A stretch of 64,000 bases of DNA from JAIQFV01 sp041494885. GTDB taxonomy: Bacteria; Acidobacteriota; Terriglobia; JAIQFV01. The DNA lies in the NCBI GenBank assembly GCA_041494885.1, contig JBGQBO010000004.1:130277-194276 (forward strand), in the 5' to 3' direction. Position 1 is the stretch's first letter; every line of letters starts with the position of its first letter. A program made the position numbers and the translations under genes. Below the pieces are notes generated by a model. The model was not told the DNA's origin and did not search any database. It saw only the letters and a list, made by a program, of their open reading frames with translations. Below are positions 63,435 to 64,000 of the stretch, in pieces.

Positions 63435-63717
63435 AATGTTTTCTTTCCCCCAAGGTGACCGGTCGGGCGGAGATGAGGCGGATCGTCTCTGAGCGGAACA
63501 CGTAAATCACTCTCAGCACTCTCCACTCGTTGGTCATTCCAACGACACTCTCACGCACTTCCCCGCTTACGACCTCGGTTTCAATCAGGCGAACGAAGGG
63601 ATCGAAGAAAACTTCACATGCCGTCTCAAAGGCAATCCCATGCTTTCGCAGATTGGATTGCCCTTTCTTCCGATCCCAGATGAAATCGATCCCGCTCAGA
63701 TGATAGCCGACGTCCAT
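63421..63717 (-). CDS. brnT: BrnT-family toxin
   Basis: A 98-residue protein with the BrnT pattern: FIWDRKKGQSNLRKHGIAFETACEVFFDPFVRLI, then VVGMTNEWRVLRVIYVFRSETIRLISARPVTLGERKHYED. BrnT is a RelE-like ribonuclease toxin that is neutralised by a co-encoded DNA-binding antitoxin. The gene precedes its antitoxin with a 14-nt overlap. Confidence 0.9.
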   Translation of the reverse strand: MDVGYHLSGIDFIWDRKKGQSNLRKHGIAFETACEVFFDPFVRLIETEVVSGEVRESVVGMTNEWRVLRVIYVFRSETIRLISARPVTLGERKHYEDQ

Positions 63718-63766
63718 GGGCCATTATGAAGATATGTATGTACAATGTCAATACTTCCAAAAATTG

Positions 63767-63851
63767 ACCTAACGACGAGCTCGTCGCACGCCCCGCGCGT
63801 GCGTTCCGCGCTGGTCGGGGTAGAGTCGAGATGTGGCGCGGTGGTTTAGGC
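63767..63851. repeat. Possible third attC-like site (weak)
   Basis: ACCTAAC (63767-63773) fits RYYYAAC, and GTTTAGGC (63844-63851) resembles a GTTRRRY core with one extra base. Between them lie CGACGAGCTCGTCG and CGCACG/CGTGCG palindromes. It has little similarity to the other two sites, so it may be unrelated. Confidence 0.3.
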
Positions 63852-63904
63852 AGAGCCTATCTGTGTCCGGCCCTTTCGTCTGCCGCTGCCTCACTAACTC
63901 GGCC

Positions 63905-64000
63905 ATGCTCCGTTTCCACATCCCGCTCATCGAACTGGACGTGCGGATTTCCCGCATCCAGCTCTCGGACGAGGAATCATGGGTTTGGCATGCAATGCCG
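63905..64000 (+). CDS. Partial ORF running off the right edge
   Basis: ATG 63905 opens 32 codons to the window end (LRFHIPLIELDVRISRIQLSDEESWVWHAMP). No ribosome-binding site or family is recognisable and the frame may be fortuitous. Confidence 0.2.
   Translation, partial: MLRFHIPLIELDVRISRIQLSDEESWVWHAMP

Noticed and set aside
1..64000. CRISPR array, prophage or insertion sequence
   Set aside because: No regularly spaced repeat array, phage structural gene or transposase was found on either strand.

Overview
The window looks like a chromosomal segment of a member of the Acidobacteriota. This is inferred from gene content, not from a marker gene. It carries two ADOP-type FtsX/MacB permeases (one behind a PadR regulator), a Ser/Thr kinase fused to a TolB-like and TPR tail, an S46 dipeptidyl-peptidase, a prohibitin-like SPFH protein, Tat-exported molybdenum hydroxylase and DUF362 proteins, and moderate-to-high G+C with mixed-strand short operons. 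No phage, transposase or CRISPR array was found.

Layout. 1-13.3 kb: PadR-controlled permease (cut by the left edge), a secreted serine hydrolase with an inserted NTF2-like domain, a dienelactone hydrolase, a multi-pass membrane protein, a Cys-rich protein, a prohibitin-like protein and a second ADOP permease. 13.6-23 kb: a two-subunit molybdenum hydroxylase, a REPIN-like palindrome pair, a VOC protein divergent from an AraC regulator, a DUF362 protein, an orphan histidine-ammonia-lyase-like enzyme, a 53-residue membrane protein, and a SoxR-like MerR regulator divergent from an exported protein of unknown function behind a near-canonical sox box. 23-31 kb: DUF2007 and kinase pair, DUF6941 protein beside an S41-peptidase C-terminal remnant, S46 peptidase, GT39 membrane protein. 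31.8-36.5 kb: complete branched-chain amino-acid type ABC importer livKHMGF. 36.6-42.5 kb: soluble hybrid histidine kinase followed by two paralogous double-receiver proteins.

43-52 kb: tRNA-Leu(GAG) with terminator; gap-pgk-tpiA-secG operon; ABC-F ATPase; degenerate repeat tract; YibQ-like deacetylase and an S41 protein that has lost its catalytic lysine. 52-58.8 kb: lysC-dapE-dapB-dapA-dapD-asd, a lysine/diaminopimelate operon behind a lysine riboswitch with its own promoter and intrinsic terminator. 58.8-64 kb: small accessory genes. Between 62.1 and 63.2 kb are two 67-nt, 79% identical, foldable repeats that resemble integron attC sites. They bracket an HxlR regulator and a NIPSNAP gene broken by one TAG codon, and are followed by a BrnT-type toxin-antitoxin pair whose antitoxin stop codon lies inside the repeat core. 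This looks like the edge of an integrase-less cassette cluster (CALIN).

All coordinates and motifs were read by eye from the sequence. Family names come from recognised motifs; no database search was run.
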